Source of the DNA: Bog-159 sp050008575
GTDB lineage: Bacteria; Acidobacteriota; Terriglobia; Bryobacterales; Bryobacteraceae
Direction of reading: 5' to 3'
NCBI GenBank assembly: GCA_050008575.1
Contig: JBEKMJ010000020.1
Span: 1-64,000, forward strand
Length of the DNA stretch: 64,000 nucleotides
Of this stretch, positions 30,336-37,846 are shown in pieces; positions within the stretch are counted from its first letter, which is position 1, and each line of letters starts with the position of its first letter. The notes beneath the pieces are model-generated. The model saw only the letters and a program-made list of their open reading frames with translations, was not told the DNA's origin and did not search any database. Both the position numbers and the translations under genes were made by a program.

Positions 30336-30486
30336 GCCTGGCCGGCGGACTTGAACAGAATCGGACTGGTGCTCAACGCCACTTTTATGATCGCCGCATA
30401 CTACAAAAGCATTATGGACGGAGTATTCGCATAGTGAGAGAATTGACCTGCAGAGTCGAAATCTGCGGAGAGAGAGAAGTTTAGCG

Positions 30487-30681
30487 ATGCCAGACCAAGA
30501 CGTTCTTGCAAACCAGAAAGTAATTTTGGACAACCAGAAGACCATCCTCGCCAACCAAGGCGCCATCCGGGAGAACCAGGAGGTCATCAAGAAGAATCAG
30601 CACGCGCTGGATCAAATCCAGAAGAACCAGGAAACGATCTTAAAGAATCAAGAGAAGATCCTCGCCCTCGTTCAGAAATAG
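30487..30681 (+). CDS. small NQ-heptad coiled-coil protein (64 aa)
   Basis: Almost the whole protein is a seven-residue repeat of the form NQxxIxx (NQKVILD, NQKTILA, NQGAIRE, NQEVIKK, a short break, NQETILK, NQEKILA). With Ile at heptad position a, the Asn falls at position d. This matches the IxxNTxx 'N@d' pattern of trimeric coiled coils, with Gln in place of Thr. There is no signal peptide or membrane span. A GA-rich ribosome site (GGAGAGAGAGAAG) lies 8-20 bases before the ATG. A shorter relative lies at 34196. Function unknown. Confidence 0.7.
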   Translation: MPDQDVLANQKVILDNQKTILANQGAIRENQEVIKKNQHALDQIQKNQETILKNQEKILALVQK

Positions 30682-30810
30682 CCCGCACGGCAGGGGTCGA
30701 GGAGCCGCGAGCAAGCGCGGATTCGTTTGATTTAACATAATCCGATGGTAACCTCGGCCTTCGTGCCTGAATCTTTCCGGCGAGCGGAACCTCCAGGACT
30801 GCTACCCCTT

Positions 30811-31581
30811 ATGAAAACACGGAAGTTCGTTCTGTCGGTTAGTCTTCCGCTAGCGGTAGTGGCGGCTCTCCTCGCCATCTGGACTGCGGTCTGGATGAGC
30901 GGCGTGTTCCACGCAAGCGCGTTGCCGGCGCCGCTCGATGTCGTTCGAGGATTTGGAGAAGAAATCCGAAACGGCCGGCTAATCACCGACCTGGTGACTT
31001 CGGTTTTTCGCGTGACCGCGGGATTTCTGCTGGCGGTCCTCACCGGTGTGCCTACCGGTCTGTGGATGGGGCAAAAAACCTGGGCGCGGAGCGCTTTCCT
31101 TCCGATCGTTAATTTCTTCCGCAATCTGTCCCCGCTTGCCTGGATCCCGTTTGCCATCCTCTGGTTCGGCGTGGGAGATGCGCCTGCGATATTCCTGATC
31201 TTCCTGTCGGTGTTTTTCCCCTTGGTGCTCGCGACGATGGCCGCCGCGGCGAACGTCCCGGCCGTCTACGCGCGTGTGGCGCACGATTACGGCCTGAGCG
31301 ATTCCGAAAGACTGATCCGCGTCACTCTGCCCGCGATCATGCCCCAGGTCATCACCGCGTTGCGCGTGGCCGCCGGGGTTGCGTGGCTGGTCGTGGTTGC
31401 CGCGGAAATGATCGCCGGCCGGGACGGGCTGGGCTTCGCGGTCATGGATTCCCGCAACGGCCTGCGCACCGATCTCCTGGTGGTGGCAATGATCGTCATC
31501 GGGCTCGTCGGCGTCGCCATCGATCGCGTTCTGGTCCAGCTCACAAAGATCCCCAGCGTGCGGTGGGGTTACGAACGGTGA
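30811..31581 (+). CDS. ABC transporter permease, NitT/TauT (SsuC-like) family
   Basis: 256 residues from an ATG; an in-frame ATG 66 bases upstream would add a less typical N-terminus. About six membrane spans are visible. The EAA-type coupling loop is ARVAHDYGLSDSERLIRVTLPAIMPQVITALR, and WLVVVAAEMIAGRDGLGFAV is a family-typical segment. It should pair with the ATPase that overlaps its stop and with the membrane-anchored binding protein that follows. Relatives import nitrate, sulfonates, taurine or pyrimidine precursors. Confidence 0.9.
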   Translation: MKTRKFVLSVSLPLAVVAALLAIWTAVWMSGVFHASALPAPLDVVRGFGEEIRNGRLITDLVTSVFRVTAGFLLAVLTGVPTGLWMGQKTWARSAFLPIVNFFRNLSPLAWIPFAILWFGVGDAPAIFLIFLSVFFPLVLATMAAAANVPAVYARVAHDYGLSDSERLIRVTLPAIMPQVITALRVAAGVAWLVVVAAEMIAGRDGLGFAVMDSRNGLRTDLLVVAMIVIGLVGVAIDRVLVQLTKIPSVRWGYER

Positions 31582-32321
31582 TCCAGGAGCGGTATCGGCT
31601 TCAGGGTGTTTCCCGCTCTTTTGGCCCTCTGGAAGTCCTCCACGATCTTTCTCTTGAAATCCTGCATGGCGAGTTTGTCGCCATCGTCGGCCCATCCGGC
31701 TGCGGCAAGACGACTCTGCTGAATCTGCTTTCGGGGTTTGACAAGCCAACTTCGGGAACCGTCGTTCGGCGGGGCGAGGTCCGCATGATCTATCAGCAGG
31801 ACGGTCTATTGCCCTGGCAGACCGTGGCCCAGAACGTCGCGCTGGGTCTACGGCATGTGAAAAGCGGGGCGACGCGCACGCGGCAGGTCCGGGAGTTGCT
31901 TCGGCTGATCCGGCTGGAGGCTTTCGAACACCATTATCCCCACCAGCTTTCCGGCGGCATGCGGCAACTTGTGGAACTGGCCCGCGCCCTCGCCGGCGAC
32001 TCGGACATCCTCCTTATGGATGAGCCGTTCTCTTCGCTGGATTACCTGACCCGCCTGCGCATGCGGGAGGAATTGGCGCGTATTCTGGCGGAGCGGCCGC
32101 GTACCGTAGTTCTCGTCACCCACGATATCGAGGAGGCCGCCCAACTCGCCGATCGCGTAATCGTTCTATCGGAGTGTCCAGGCCAGATCCGATATCAGTT
32201 GAACATCCCGGCGCCCCGGCCGCGCAATCCGACACAGCCGGATGTAGTGCGAGCCATGCATCTGATTCTGACGAAACTCAACATTGAGCATGATGCCGGC
32301 GAGTATGCCGACGCTCGATAA
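31578..32321 (+). CDS. ABC transporter ATP-binding protein, NitT/TauT (SsuB-like) family
   Basis: 247 residues from a GTG overlapping the permease stop (GTGA). Walker A GPSGCGKTT (residues 38-46), Q-loop YQQDGLLPW, signature LSGGMRQ, Walker B ILLMDEPFSSLD and the switch His in VTHDIEEA are all present. It energises the permease encoded just upstream. The open frame extends about 195 bases further 5', but that part lies inside the permease and is not family-like. Confidence 0.95.
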   Translation: MIQERYRLQGVSRSFGPLEVLHDLSLEILHGEFVAIVGPSGCGKTTLLNLLSGFDKPTSGTVVRRGEVRMIYQQDGLLPWQTVAQNVALGLRHVKSGATRTRQVRELLRLIRLEAFEHHYPHQLSGGMRQLVELARALAGDSDILLMDEPFSSLDYLTRLRMREELARILAERPRTVVLVTHDIEEAAQLADRVIVLSECPGQIRYQLNIPAPRPRNPTQPDVVRAMHLILTKLNIEHDAGEYADAR

Positions 32322-32342
32322 AGCGAAAAGGAGTATACCAAA

Positions 32343-33392
32343 ATGCTTCGTTCTTCAACCGCACGATGGATTGTTGGGCTGATTGTTTTCATCGCCGTCA
32401 TTGGCGTAGTTCGCTATAAGCCGTGGGTGCGCGCCAATCGGCCCGCGGACGCCACGCACACGGCGGGCGGCCGGGAATTGCTCCAGGTTGGATTCCTGCC
32501 TGTGACTTGTCACCTGACGTGCCCGGTGACCGATTTTGCGACGAAGACGAGTAAATCGACTCGTTTTGAATCGCAGCGTTTCACGGACTTCCCGACCGTG
32601 GTCGAATCCATCAAGGCGGGGCGCCTGCAGGCGAGCTTCATGATCGCTCCGCTTGCCATGAAACTGCGGGAGCAAGGCGTCCCGGTTAAGATTCTGTATC
32701 TGGGCCATCGCGATGGGTCGGAGGTCATGGTGCGCAAAGATCTCCCTGTGACGACTCTCCGCGACCTGCGCGGCAAGACGTTTGCGATCCCAAGCAAGTA
32801 CAGCAACCAGAACCTTGTGATACACAAACTGATGCACGACCAGGGAGTGAAGCCCGAGGAGATCAAATTCGTCGAAATGCCGCCGCCGGATATGCCTGGG
32901 GCTCTCGCCGCCAAAGCGATCGATGCGTACTTCGTTGGTGAGCCGTTCGCGGCAAAAGCCGAACTGGATGGCAGCGGGCGCGTTCTCTACTATGCCAAGG
33001 ACATTTGGCCGCACTTCATCTCCTGCGTGCTGGTGGTCCACGAGAAGTTGATCAAAGAGCGGCCGGCGGTGGTGAGAGATTTGGTGCGCGGTATCGCCGA
33101 GAGTGGAGAGTGGGCCGAAACGCATCGGCTGGACGCCGCCAAGGTGGTTTCGCCGTACTTCCGGCAAGATGAAAAGGTCGTTCGTTTCGTGCTCACGGAG
33201 CCGCCGGATCGAGTCAGTTACCGCATGCTGAATCCCAGCGACGCGGAGATGGAGAAGATCCGGGATATGGGGATCGAGGCCGGAATTCTGACGGTTCGGA
33301 CGCCCATGAACGAGTTGCTCGATCGATCGTTCATTCCGTCCGACATCAAAGCGGCCGATATCGATATGAGTTCCGCCGGCCAGAGCAATTAA
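32343..33392 (+). CDS. ABC transporter substrate-binding protein, membrane-anchored NMT1/SsuA-like
   Basis: 349 residues. It starts with one hydrophobic span (ARWIVGLIVFIAVIGVV) without a clear cleavage site, so it is probably anchored in the membrane. The rest is a periplasmic binding fold of the NMT1/SsuA type (VGFLPVTCHLTCPVTDF, AGRLQASFMIAPLAMKLREQGVPVKIL, MVRKDLPVTTLRDLRGKTFAIPS, AIDAYFVGEPFAAKAEL). The paired cysteines in TCHLTCP sit where the ligand pocket begins and may bind a metal or a thiol ligand. An AAGGAG site precedes the ATG. Substrate not identified. Confidence 0.85.
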   Translation: MLRSSTARWIVGLIVFIAVIGVVRYKPWVRANRPADATHTAGGRELLQVGFLPVTCHLTCPVTDFATKTSKSTRFESQRFTDFPTVVESIKAGRLQASFMIAPLAMKLREQGVPVKILYLGHRDGSEVMVRKDLPVTTLRDLRGKTFAIPSKYSNQNLVIHKLMHDQGVKPEEIKFVEMPPPDMPGALAAKAIDAYFVGEPFAAKAELDGSGRVLYYAKDIWPHFISCVLVVHEKLIKERPAVVRDLVRGIAESGEWAETHRLDAAKVVSPYFRQDEKVVRFVLTEPPDRVSYRMLNPSDAEMEKIRDMGIEAGILTVRTPMNELLDRSFIPSDIKAADIDMSSAGQSN

Positions 33393-33432
33393 AGTACGCT
33401 ATGCTGGTGGGCTGGTTCCGCTAGGTTCGGAG

Positions 33433-33963
33433 ATGCGCGTTACTTTCACTCGAATCTGGCTGCTCCTGGCGATGGCTTTTCCGGCCGCCGCGCACAACGG
33501 ACCTCCCTTTCCCATTATCACGGACCGGAGCGTGGGTCCATGTGTCATCTCCCTCTGGACCCATCCCGATGTCGGGATCGGAACGTTTTGGATCATGGTA
33601 GACCCGCCGCCGGGCGGCGCCATTCCGAAGCACCTGCGATTCGAAATTGGCGTCCAACCGGTAAGCGGCCGTCTCCCGGAAAAACGCTATGCGGCCCGGC
33701 CCGACAACCAACGCGGACAGGTGCAATACTACGTGGAGGCGCCCTTCGACGCGCAGGAGGTCTGGCGCGTGCGTCTGCTGCTCGACAGCTCCGCGGGACA
33801 CGCGGAGACTGGGGCGACGGTGGAGGTCACGCCTCCCGGACTGGGACGGTGGGACCTTCTGTGGTACGCCTCACCCTTCGCCGCCGTGGCATTCCTGTGG
33901 TTTCGGGCGTTGGTGCGGAAGAGAAAGCGTACCGCCCACTCCACCACAGGCCCTGCTCGGTAG
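33433..33963 (+). CDS. exported single-span protein of unknown function
   Basis: 176 residues: signal peptide (LLLAMAFPAAA), a beta-rich extracytoplasmic domain (about 22-140) beginning HNGPPFPIITDRSVGPCVISLWTHPD, then a C-terminal membrane span (WYASPFAAVAFLWFRALV) and a basic tail. The type I membrane layout and a beta domain near a His-starting mature end recall FixH/YtkA or CopC-like proteins, but I do not recognise the family. It follows the ABC operon on the same strand. Confidence 0.7.
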   Translation: MRVTFTRIWLLLAMAFPAAAHNGPPFPIITDRSVGPCVISLWTHPDVGIGTFWIMVDPPPGGAIPKHLRFEIGVQPVSGRLPEKRYAARPDNQRGQVQYYVEAPFDAQEVWRVRLLLDSSAGHAETGATVEVTPPGLGRWDLLWYASPFAAVAFLWFRALVRKRKRTAHSTTGPAR

Positions 33964-33989
33964 CGCGTCGGCGAGTTTCGTTAGCCTCC

Positions 33990-34136
33990 GGAGATTGGCC
34001 TTTGGTGGGGCGGCGCCATGCGCCGCCAACGCGGGGCTTTCAGCCCCGCCAGCGCGAGCTTCGCTGGCCACGCGAGCTTCGCTCGCCGAAGAGCGGGCCT
34101 GCGAGGCCCGCGCAGGCTGCGAGCCTGCCCCACTAA
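33990..34136. repeat. cluster of palindromic repeats (family copy 4)
   Basis: Hairpins in the gap include GGCGGCGCCATGCGCCGCC, GCGGGGCTTTCAGCCCCGC, GCGAGCTTCGCTGG/GCGAGCTTCGCTCGC and the core pair GCGGGCCTGCGAGGCCCGC with GCAGGCTGCGAGCCTGC then CCCCAC. The same order is seen at 56.6 kb. Confidence 0.88.
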
Positions 34137-34149
34137 TAGGTTCATGGTA

Positions 34150-34179
34150 TTGTGCAAAACGGTCCGTTGCGGCTATGCT
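34150..34179 (+). promoter_or_regulatory. sigma70-like promoter of the NQ-protein/CRTAC1/RnfD operon
   Basis: TTGTGC and TATGCT spaced by 18 bases, 17 bases before the GTG of the small NQ protein and directly after the repeat cluster. Confidence 0.45.
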
Positions 34180-34195
34180 CACCTAAGATACCGGC

Positions 34196-34333
34196 GTGAT
34201 TGCGAATCGGAAACCGATCGTTGAGAACCAGGAGAAGATCCTGGCCAACCGGGAGATCGTTAAACAGAACCAGGCTATCCTGGATACCATCGTGAAGAAT
34301 CAGGAGCGCATTCCGGCCTTTTTGCAGAAGTAG
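34196..34333 (+). CDS. small NQ-heptad coiled-coil protein (45 aa)
   Basis: Reads VIANRKPIVENQEKILANRE then IVKQNQAILDTIVKNQERIP and AFLQK, with a GTG start. It is a shorter and slightly eroded relative of the 64-residue protein at 30487, keeping the NQxxI heptads and the same LxQK end. Its TAG is followed immediately by the ATG of the next gene, so translation may be coupled. It could be a functional small subunit or a decaying copy. Confidence 0.55.
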   Translation: MIANRKPIVENQEKILANREIVKQNQAILDTIVKNQERIPAFLQK

Positions 34334-36133
34334 ATGACGCCAAGCAATTCACTGCGGCAGATCTTGCCGATCGTCTTTCTCGCGGCGCAACTGGCGTTTC
34401 CGCTGGTGTACAAACGCATGGAAGCGCGCGGCAAGGCTGCGGTGGCCGGCGACCCATCCACCGCGCTCGCCCGCTACGGCTTTCGCTTCCAGGAATCCGC
34501 CAAAGCCGCCGGGATCGATTTCACGCACGCCGCGGCGACTTTCGATCCCAAGCTGCGGCACATCATGCCGCAGGTGGCGTCCATGGGGGCGGCCGTATCG
34601 ATTGTGGATTTCGACCGCGATGGCTGGCCGGATATCTACGTTACCAACAGCGCCGAAGGCAGCCGGAACGCGCTCTACCGGAATTTAGGCGACGGCACCT
34701 TCCGCGATGTAGCCGCGGACGTCGGTCTCGCCGACGTCAACCTGCCGGGAACGGGCGTCTCCACGGGCGCGGTATGGGGCGATTACGATAACGATGGCTT
34801 CGAAGATGTCCTCATCTATAAGTGGGGCAAGCCGGAACTTTTTCATAACGACGGCGGAAAGCACTTCACGCGCGTGACCGAACAAGCCGGGCTGCCGCCC
34901 TGGGTGAACGCGAACTCCGCCGTCTGGTTCGATTACGATCATGACGGAAAGCTCGACCTGTTCTTAGCCGGCTACTATCCCGAAGACGTGGACCTATGGC
35001 ATCTGAAGAACACCAGGATCATGCCGGAGAGCTTCGAATATGCGCGGAACGGCGGGCGGAAGTATCTGTTCCATAATCTGGGCGGCGGACGTTTTGAGGA
35101 AGTCTCGGCGCGGATGGGCATCGACTCGCGCCGTTGGGCTCTGGCGGCCGTTGCCGCCGATTTGCGCGGCACCGGGTATCCCGATCTGTTCGTGGCCAAC
35201 GATTACGGCGTCTCCGAAGTCTACTTCAACGAAGGCGGCAAGCGGTTTCGCGAAGCCGGCAAGGAAACGGGTATCGGCGCCGCACCCAAGAGCGGGATGA
35301 ACGCGGCCGTTGGAGACGTGCTGAATCAGGGCCGATTTGGCATCTACGTCTCGAACATTTCCGAGGAAGGCGTATTGGTGCAAGGCAACAACCTGTGGAT
35401 GCCGCGGACGGGCACATCCGGCGCGAACATCCGTTACGACAACATGGCCACCGCCATGGGCGTCGACCTGGGCGGCTGGAGCTTCGGTGCGCAGTTCGGC
35501 GATCTGAACAACGACGGCTTCCTGGATCTGTACGCAGTGAACGGTAACGTATCGCTCGACCGGAATCGCAGCTATTGGTATGACTATTCCAAGGTTGCGG
35601 GCGGCAATCGAGCCATTATTTCGGATGCCGCCAACTGGCCGCCGCTGGATGGCCGCAGCCTGTCGGGTTACCAGCAGAAGCGCGTCTGGATCAACGACGG
35701 CGCGGGCCAGTTTAAAGAGGTCGCTCAGTTTGTCGGCGTGACCGACGTTTACGATGGCCGCTCCATCGCATTGGCCGATTTTCGGAACCGTGGCGTGCTG
35801 GATGCGGTGGTGGCGAATGAAAGAGGGCCGCTGCTGCTATACCTGAATACAGTGTCGCCGGATAACCGCTGGATCGAGTTGGAATTGGAAGGCCGCCAGA
35901 GCAACCGCAGCGCGATCGGCGCGCAGGTGAAGGTGATCTGGAACGGCCAGCAGCAGGTGCAGGAAGTCTCCGGCGGCAGCGGCTTTTGCGCGCAGAACCA
36001 GCGGCGGCTGCACTTCGGATTGGGCAAGACAACCGGCATCGATAAGGTCGAGATCCGCTGGCCGTCGGGCAAGACCCAGACCATCGCCGCGCCGTTGCTG
36101 AATCAAATGCATAAAGCGGTGGAGCCGTCATGA
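34334..36133 (+). CDS. CRTAC1-family FG-GAP/ASPIC-UnbV protein
   Basis: 599 residues. It begins with a signal-anchor (LPIVFLAAQLAFPLVY), then FG-GAP/VCBS repeats with calcium-binding D-x-D-x-D-G motifs (VDFDRDGWPDIYVTN, GDYDNDGFEDVLIY, FDYDHDGKLDLFLAG, GDLNNDGFLDLYAVN), and ends with an ASPIC/UnbV domain (GAQVKVIWNGQQQVQEV...LHFGLGKTTGIDKVEIRWPSG). The last 4 bases overlap the start of an RnfD/NqrB-like gene, so the two work together. Such proteins are exported propellers; the biochemical role is not settled. Confidence 0.87.
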   Translation: MTPSNSLRQILPIVFLAAQLAFPLVYKRMEARGKAAVAGDPSTALARYGFRFQESAKAAGIDFTHAAATFDPKLRHIMPQVASMGAAVSIVDFDRDGWPDIYVTNSAEGSRNALYRNLGDGTFRDVAADVGLADVNLPGTGVSTGAVWGDYDNDGFEDVLIYKWGKPELFHNDGGKHFTRVTEQAGLPPWVNANSAVWFDYDHDGKLDLFLAGYYPEDVDLWHLKNTRIMPESFEYARNGGRKYLFHNLGGGRFEEVSARMGIDSRRWALAAVAADLRGTGYPDLFVANDYGVSEVYFNEGGKRFREAGKETGIGAAPKSGMNAAVGDVLNQGRFGIYVSNISEEGVLVQGNNLWMPRTGTSGANIRYDNMATAMGVDLGGWSFGAQFGDLNNDGFLDLYAVNGNVSLDRNRSYWYDYSKVAGGNRAIISDAANWPPLDGRSLSGYQQKRVWINDGAGQFKEVAQFVGVTDVYDGRSIALADFRNRGVLDAVVANERGPLLLYLNTVSPDNRWIELELEGRQSNRSAIGAQVKVIWNGQQQVQEVSGGSGFCAQNQRRLHFGLGKTTGIDKVEIRWPSGKTQTIAAPLLNQMHKAVEPS

Positions 36134-36972
36134 GCGCCGGATTCGCCACCGCGGCGCAGCCCAAGCCCAAGTCCGCGCTGGGGCGTTTTTTCAGCGCTGA
36201 GAATCGCTATCTCTCGCCGCTCTTCATCACCTTGATCCTGCTGGTGGGCAATCTGTCGTTCGGCCTGCTGGAGAGCTTTTCGCGCACCTTGCTGGCGATC
36301 GGCACGGCGCTGGTCCTGGAGGTTGTGTTAGGCCGCTGGTTCTGGGGCAGGATTCCGAATCTCGCCAGCGCTTACATTACGGGCATCAGCGTGGGCATTT
36401 TGCTCCGCTCGCCGGAATACTGGCCCTATGCCCTCTGCAGCGCCATAGCGATTACTTCCAAGTACGCCCTTCGCGTGCGCGGCCGCCACATCTGGAACCC
36501 GTCCAACTTCGCGATTTGCGCCATGCTGGTGCTTGCGCCGGAGTTTGTGGCGGCGCTCAGCATTCAATGGGGGAACACGGTCTGGCCGATGGTGGTTATT
36601 TGGGTGCTCGGAGCGTTTATCGTATACCGCGTCCAGCGCTTCCATATCACGGCGGCATATGTGGTCTCGTTTGTGGCGCTGGCGCTGCTGCGCACGCTGG
36701 TCACCGGGCACGCGTTCCTGGCGGAAGTGGCACCCATCACGGGCCCCATGTACCAGCTTTTCATCTTCTTTATGATCACCGATCCCAAGACCACGGTGAC
36801 GCCGAAGCGGGCACAGGTTCTGGTGGCCATCCTGGTGGCGGTGGCGGAACTGATCCTGCGTTTGGCGCACGTGGTGAATGCGCCATTTTTCGCTTTGACG
36901 ATCGTGGGGCCGGCGGCCATGCTCGTGGAAATCCTGCGGCCCAAGCCGCCGTCGCTCTACCGTCCTGCCTGA
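36130..36972 (+). CDS. RnfD/NqrB-like integral membrane protein
   Basis: 280 residues with eight to ten hydrophobic segments. YITGISVGILLRSP resembles the region before the flavin site of RnfD/NqrB, RHIWNPSNFAICAML fits an NP-containing loop of the family, and FFMITDPKTT matches the FMATDPxT motif. RnfD/NqrB subunits carry flavin in ion-pumping electron-transfer complexes. No other Rnf or Nqr subunit is present, so this is a stand-alone version coupled (ATGA overlap) to a secreted CRTAC1 protein. It may feed electrons or flavin to an extracytoplasmic partner. That is inference. Confidence 0.78.
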   Translation: MSAGFATAAQPKPKSALGRFFSAENRYLSPLFITLILLVGNLSFGLLESFSRTLLAIGTALVLEVVLGRWFWGRIPNLASAYITGISVGILLRSPEYWPYALCSAIAITSKYALRVRGRHIWNPSNFAICAMLVLAPEFVAALSIQWGNTVWPMVVIWVLGAFIVYRVQRFHITAAYVVSFVALALLRTLVTGHAFLAEVAPITGPMYQLFIFFMITDPKTTVTPKRAQVLVAILVAVAELILRLAHVVNAPFFALTIVGPAAMLVEILRPKPPSLYRPA

Positions 36973-36987
36973 GAGGTTTGTCGGCTT

Positions 36988-37035
36988 CGTGGCGCAGGCC
37001 CGTGGCCTGCCGGCGGCCTCTCAGGCCGCCAGCGC
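36988..37035. repeat. palindromic repeats (family copy 5)
   Basis: Two hairpins, GCAGGCCCGTGGCCTGC and GGCGGCCTCTCAGGCCGCC, follow the RnfD-like gene. They may end its transcript. The following 150 bases up to the tRNA hold no gene that I can see. Confidence 0.75.
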
Positions 37036-37187
37036 GCGTCTTTTTCATGCCCCGCCGCTTTACACTTCACCGGCGATCGCCGGCAGCGCCTTGAGGTTGT
37101 CCGATATGGTGGCGCGCTCGAAATCGCGCCTCACTGCTTCGACCGTTTCGTCATCGCCGCGCGGCAGCGCATGGCGCTGCCCTACGA

Positions 37188-37279
37188 GGCCGGTCTGGGA
37201 ATCGAACCCAGCAGCAACGCCCCAACGGCATGCCCAACGGGTTTGCAGCCCGCGAGGAGCCCAGCTCCTTATACCGGCC
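37188..37279 (-). tRNA. selC-like tRNA with GCA anticodon (minor tRNA-Cys, class II shape)
   Basis: Folds as a complete cloverleaf on the minus strand. The 7-bp acceptor is GGCCGGT/ACCGGCC. The tight D-arm AGGAG-CTGGG-CTCCT has a loop of only five bases. The anticodon arm GCGGG-CTGCAAA-CCCGT carries anticodon GCA (Cys codons). A 25-base variable arm has about seven pairs. The T-arm CTGGG-TTCGATT-CCCAG is perfect, and the discriminator is U. CCA is not encoded. Ordinary tRNA-Cys has a short variable loop; the tight D-arm and long variable arm are those of tRNA-Sec. Yet G1-C72, U73 and GCA are cysteine identity elements and Sec tRNA would have UCA and G73. It lies 11 bases downstream of the GNAT gene on the same strand and may be co-transcribed. 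Confidence 0.85.
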
Positions 37280-37290
37280 GGATTTGCAGA

Positions 37291-37752
37291 TTACAGCGCC
37301 AGACGCAGATAGATTGCGCCGGGGGTTGCGTCCGGCGCATACGGACCGGTCTGCTCGAAACCCAATCGCGCGTACATGGCCAGCGCGCGCTGCATTACCG
37401 GCATCGTATCGCCCATCATTTCGCGATAGCCGGCAGCGCGCGCTTCGCCAATCACCCACAGGAGCAGCGCCAGGCCGGCGCCCCGGCCGCGAAACCGCGG
37501 CCGCACATAGAGCCGCTTGGCTTCCGCGCGCGAGGCATCCAGAGGGCGAAGCGCGATGCAGCCCGCGGGCTCGCCGCTGTCGAGCGCCAGGGCCAAACGG
37601 CCGGCCGGCGGCGCGTAATAGCCGGGCAGTCCGGCCACTTCCGCCGCGAAATTCTGAAAGCAGGGCGTGAAGCCGAAAGATTGCCAGTACTCCTCGAAGA
37701 GCTGCCGCACGGTCGCCAACTGTTCCGGCGCGGTGGCGGAGACAATCTGCAT
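37291..37752 (-). CDS. GNAT family N-acetyltransferase
   Basis: 153 residues. The acetyl-CoA site is visible in AKRLYVRPRFRGRGAGLALLLWVIGEAR (RxxGxG/A loop), preceded by GEPAGCIALRPL and followed by YREMMGDTMP and ALAMYARLGFEQTGPYA. It transfers an acetyl group to an unidentified amine. The ATG giving MQIVSATAPE is chosen; the 12 codons upstream fall in a CACAGAT-type repeat. The unusual tRNA follows 11 bases after the stop. Confidence 0.9.
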   Translation of the reverse strand: MQIVSATAPEQLATVRQLFEEYWQSFGFTPCFQNFAAEVAGLPGYYAPPAGRLALALDSGEPAGCIALRPLDASRAEAKRLYVRPRFRGRGAGLALLLWVIGEARAAGYREMMGDTMPVMQRALAMYARLGFEQTGPYAPDATPGAIYLRLAL

Positions 37753-37753
37753 A

Positions 37754-37836
37754 GAACCATGGAAGCACAGATAAACACAGATGCACACGGATTGAACCTG
37801 TTCTTATCTGTGTATATCTGTGTCCATCTGTGGTTC
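37754..37836. repeat. CACAGAT-type imperfect inverted repeat
   Basis: Between the GNAT and DUF4159 genes, a left arm rich in ACACAGAT units (GAACCATGGAAGCACAGATA...CACACGGATT) is mirrored by ATCTGTGTATATCTGTG... ATCTGTGGTTCC. It could fold into a long imperfect hairpin. Similar CACAGAT blocks occur in other environmental genomes. Confidence 0.7.
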
Positions 37837-37846
37837 CGTCCCTTGC

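Noticed and set aside
34331..34336. Fusion of the NQ coiled coil to the CRTAC1 protein through the TAG
   Set aside because: The CRTAC1 gene has its own ATG and signal-anchor immediately after the stop; coupling is sufficient.
37188..37279. Ordinary tRNA-Cys or ordinary tRNA-Sec
   Set aside because: The variable arm is far too long for tRNA-Cys, while the anticodon GCA, U73 and 7-bp acceptor do not fit tRNA-Sec.
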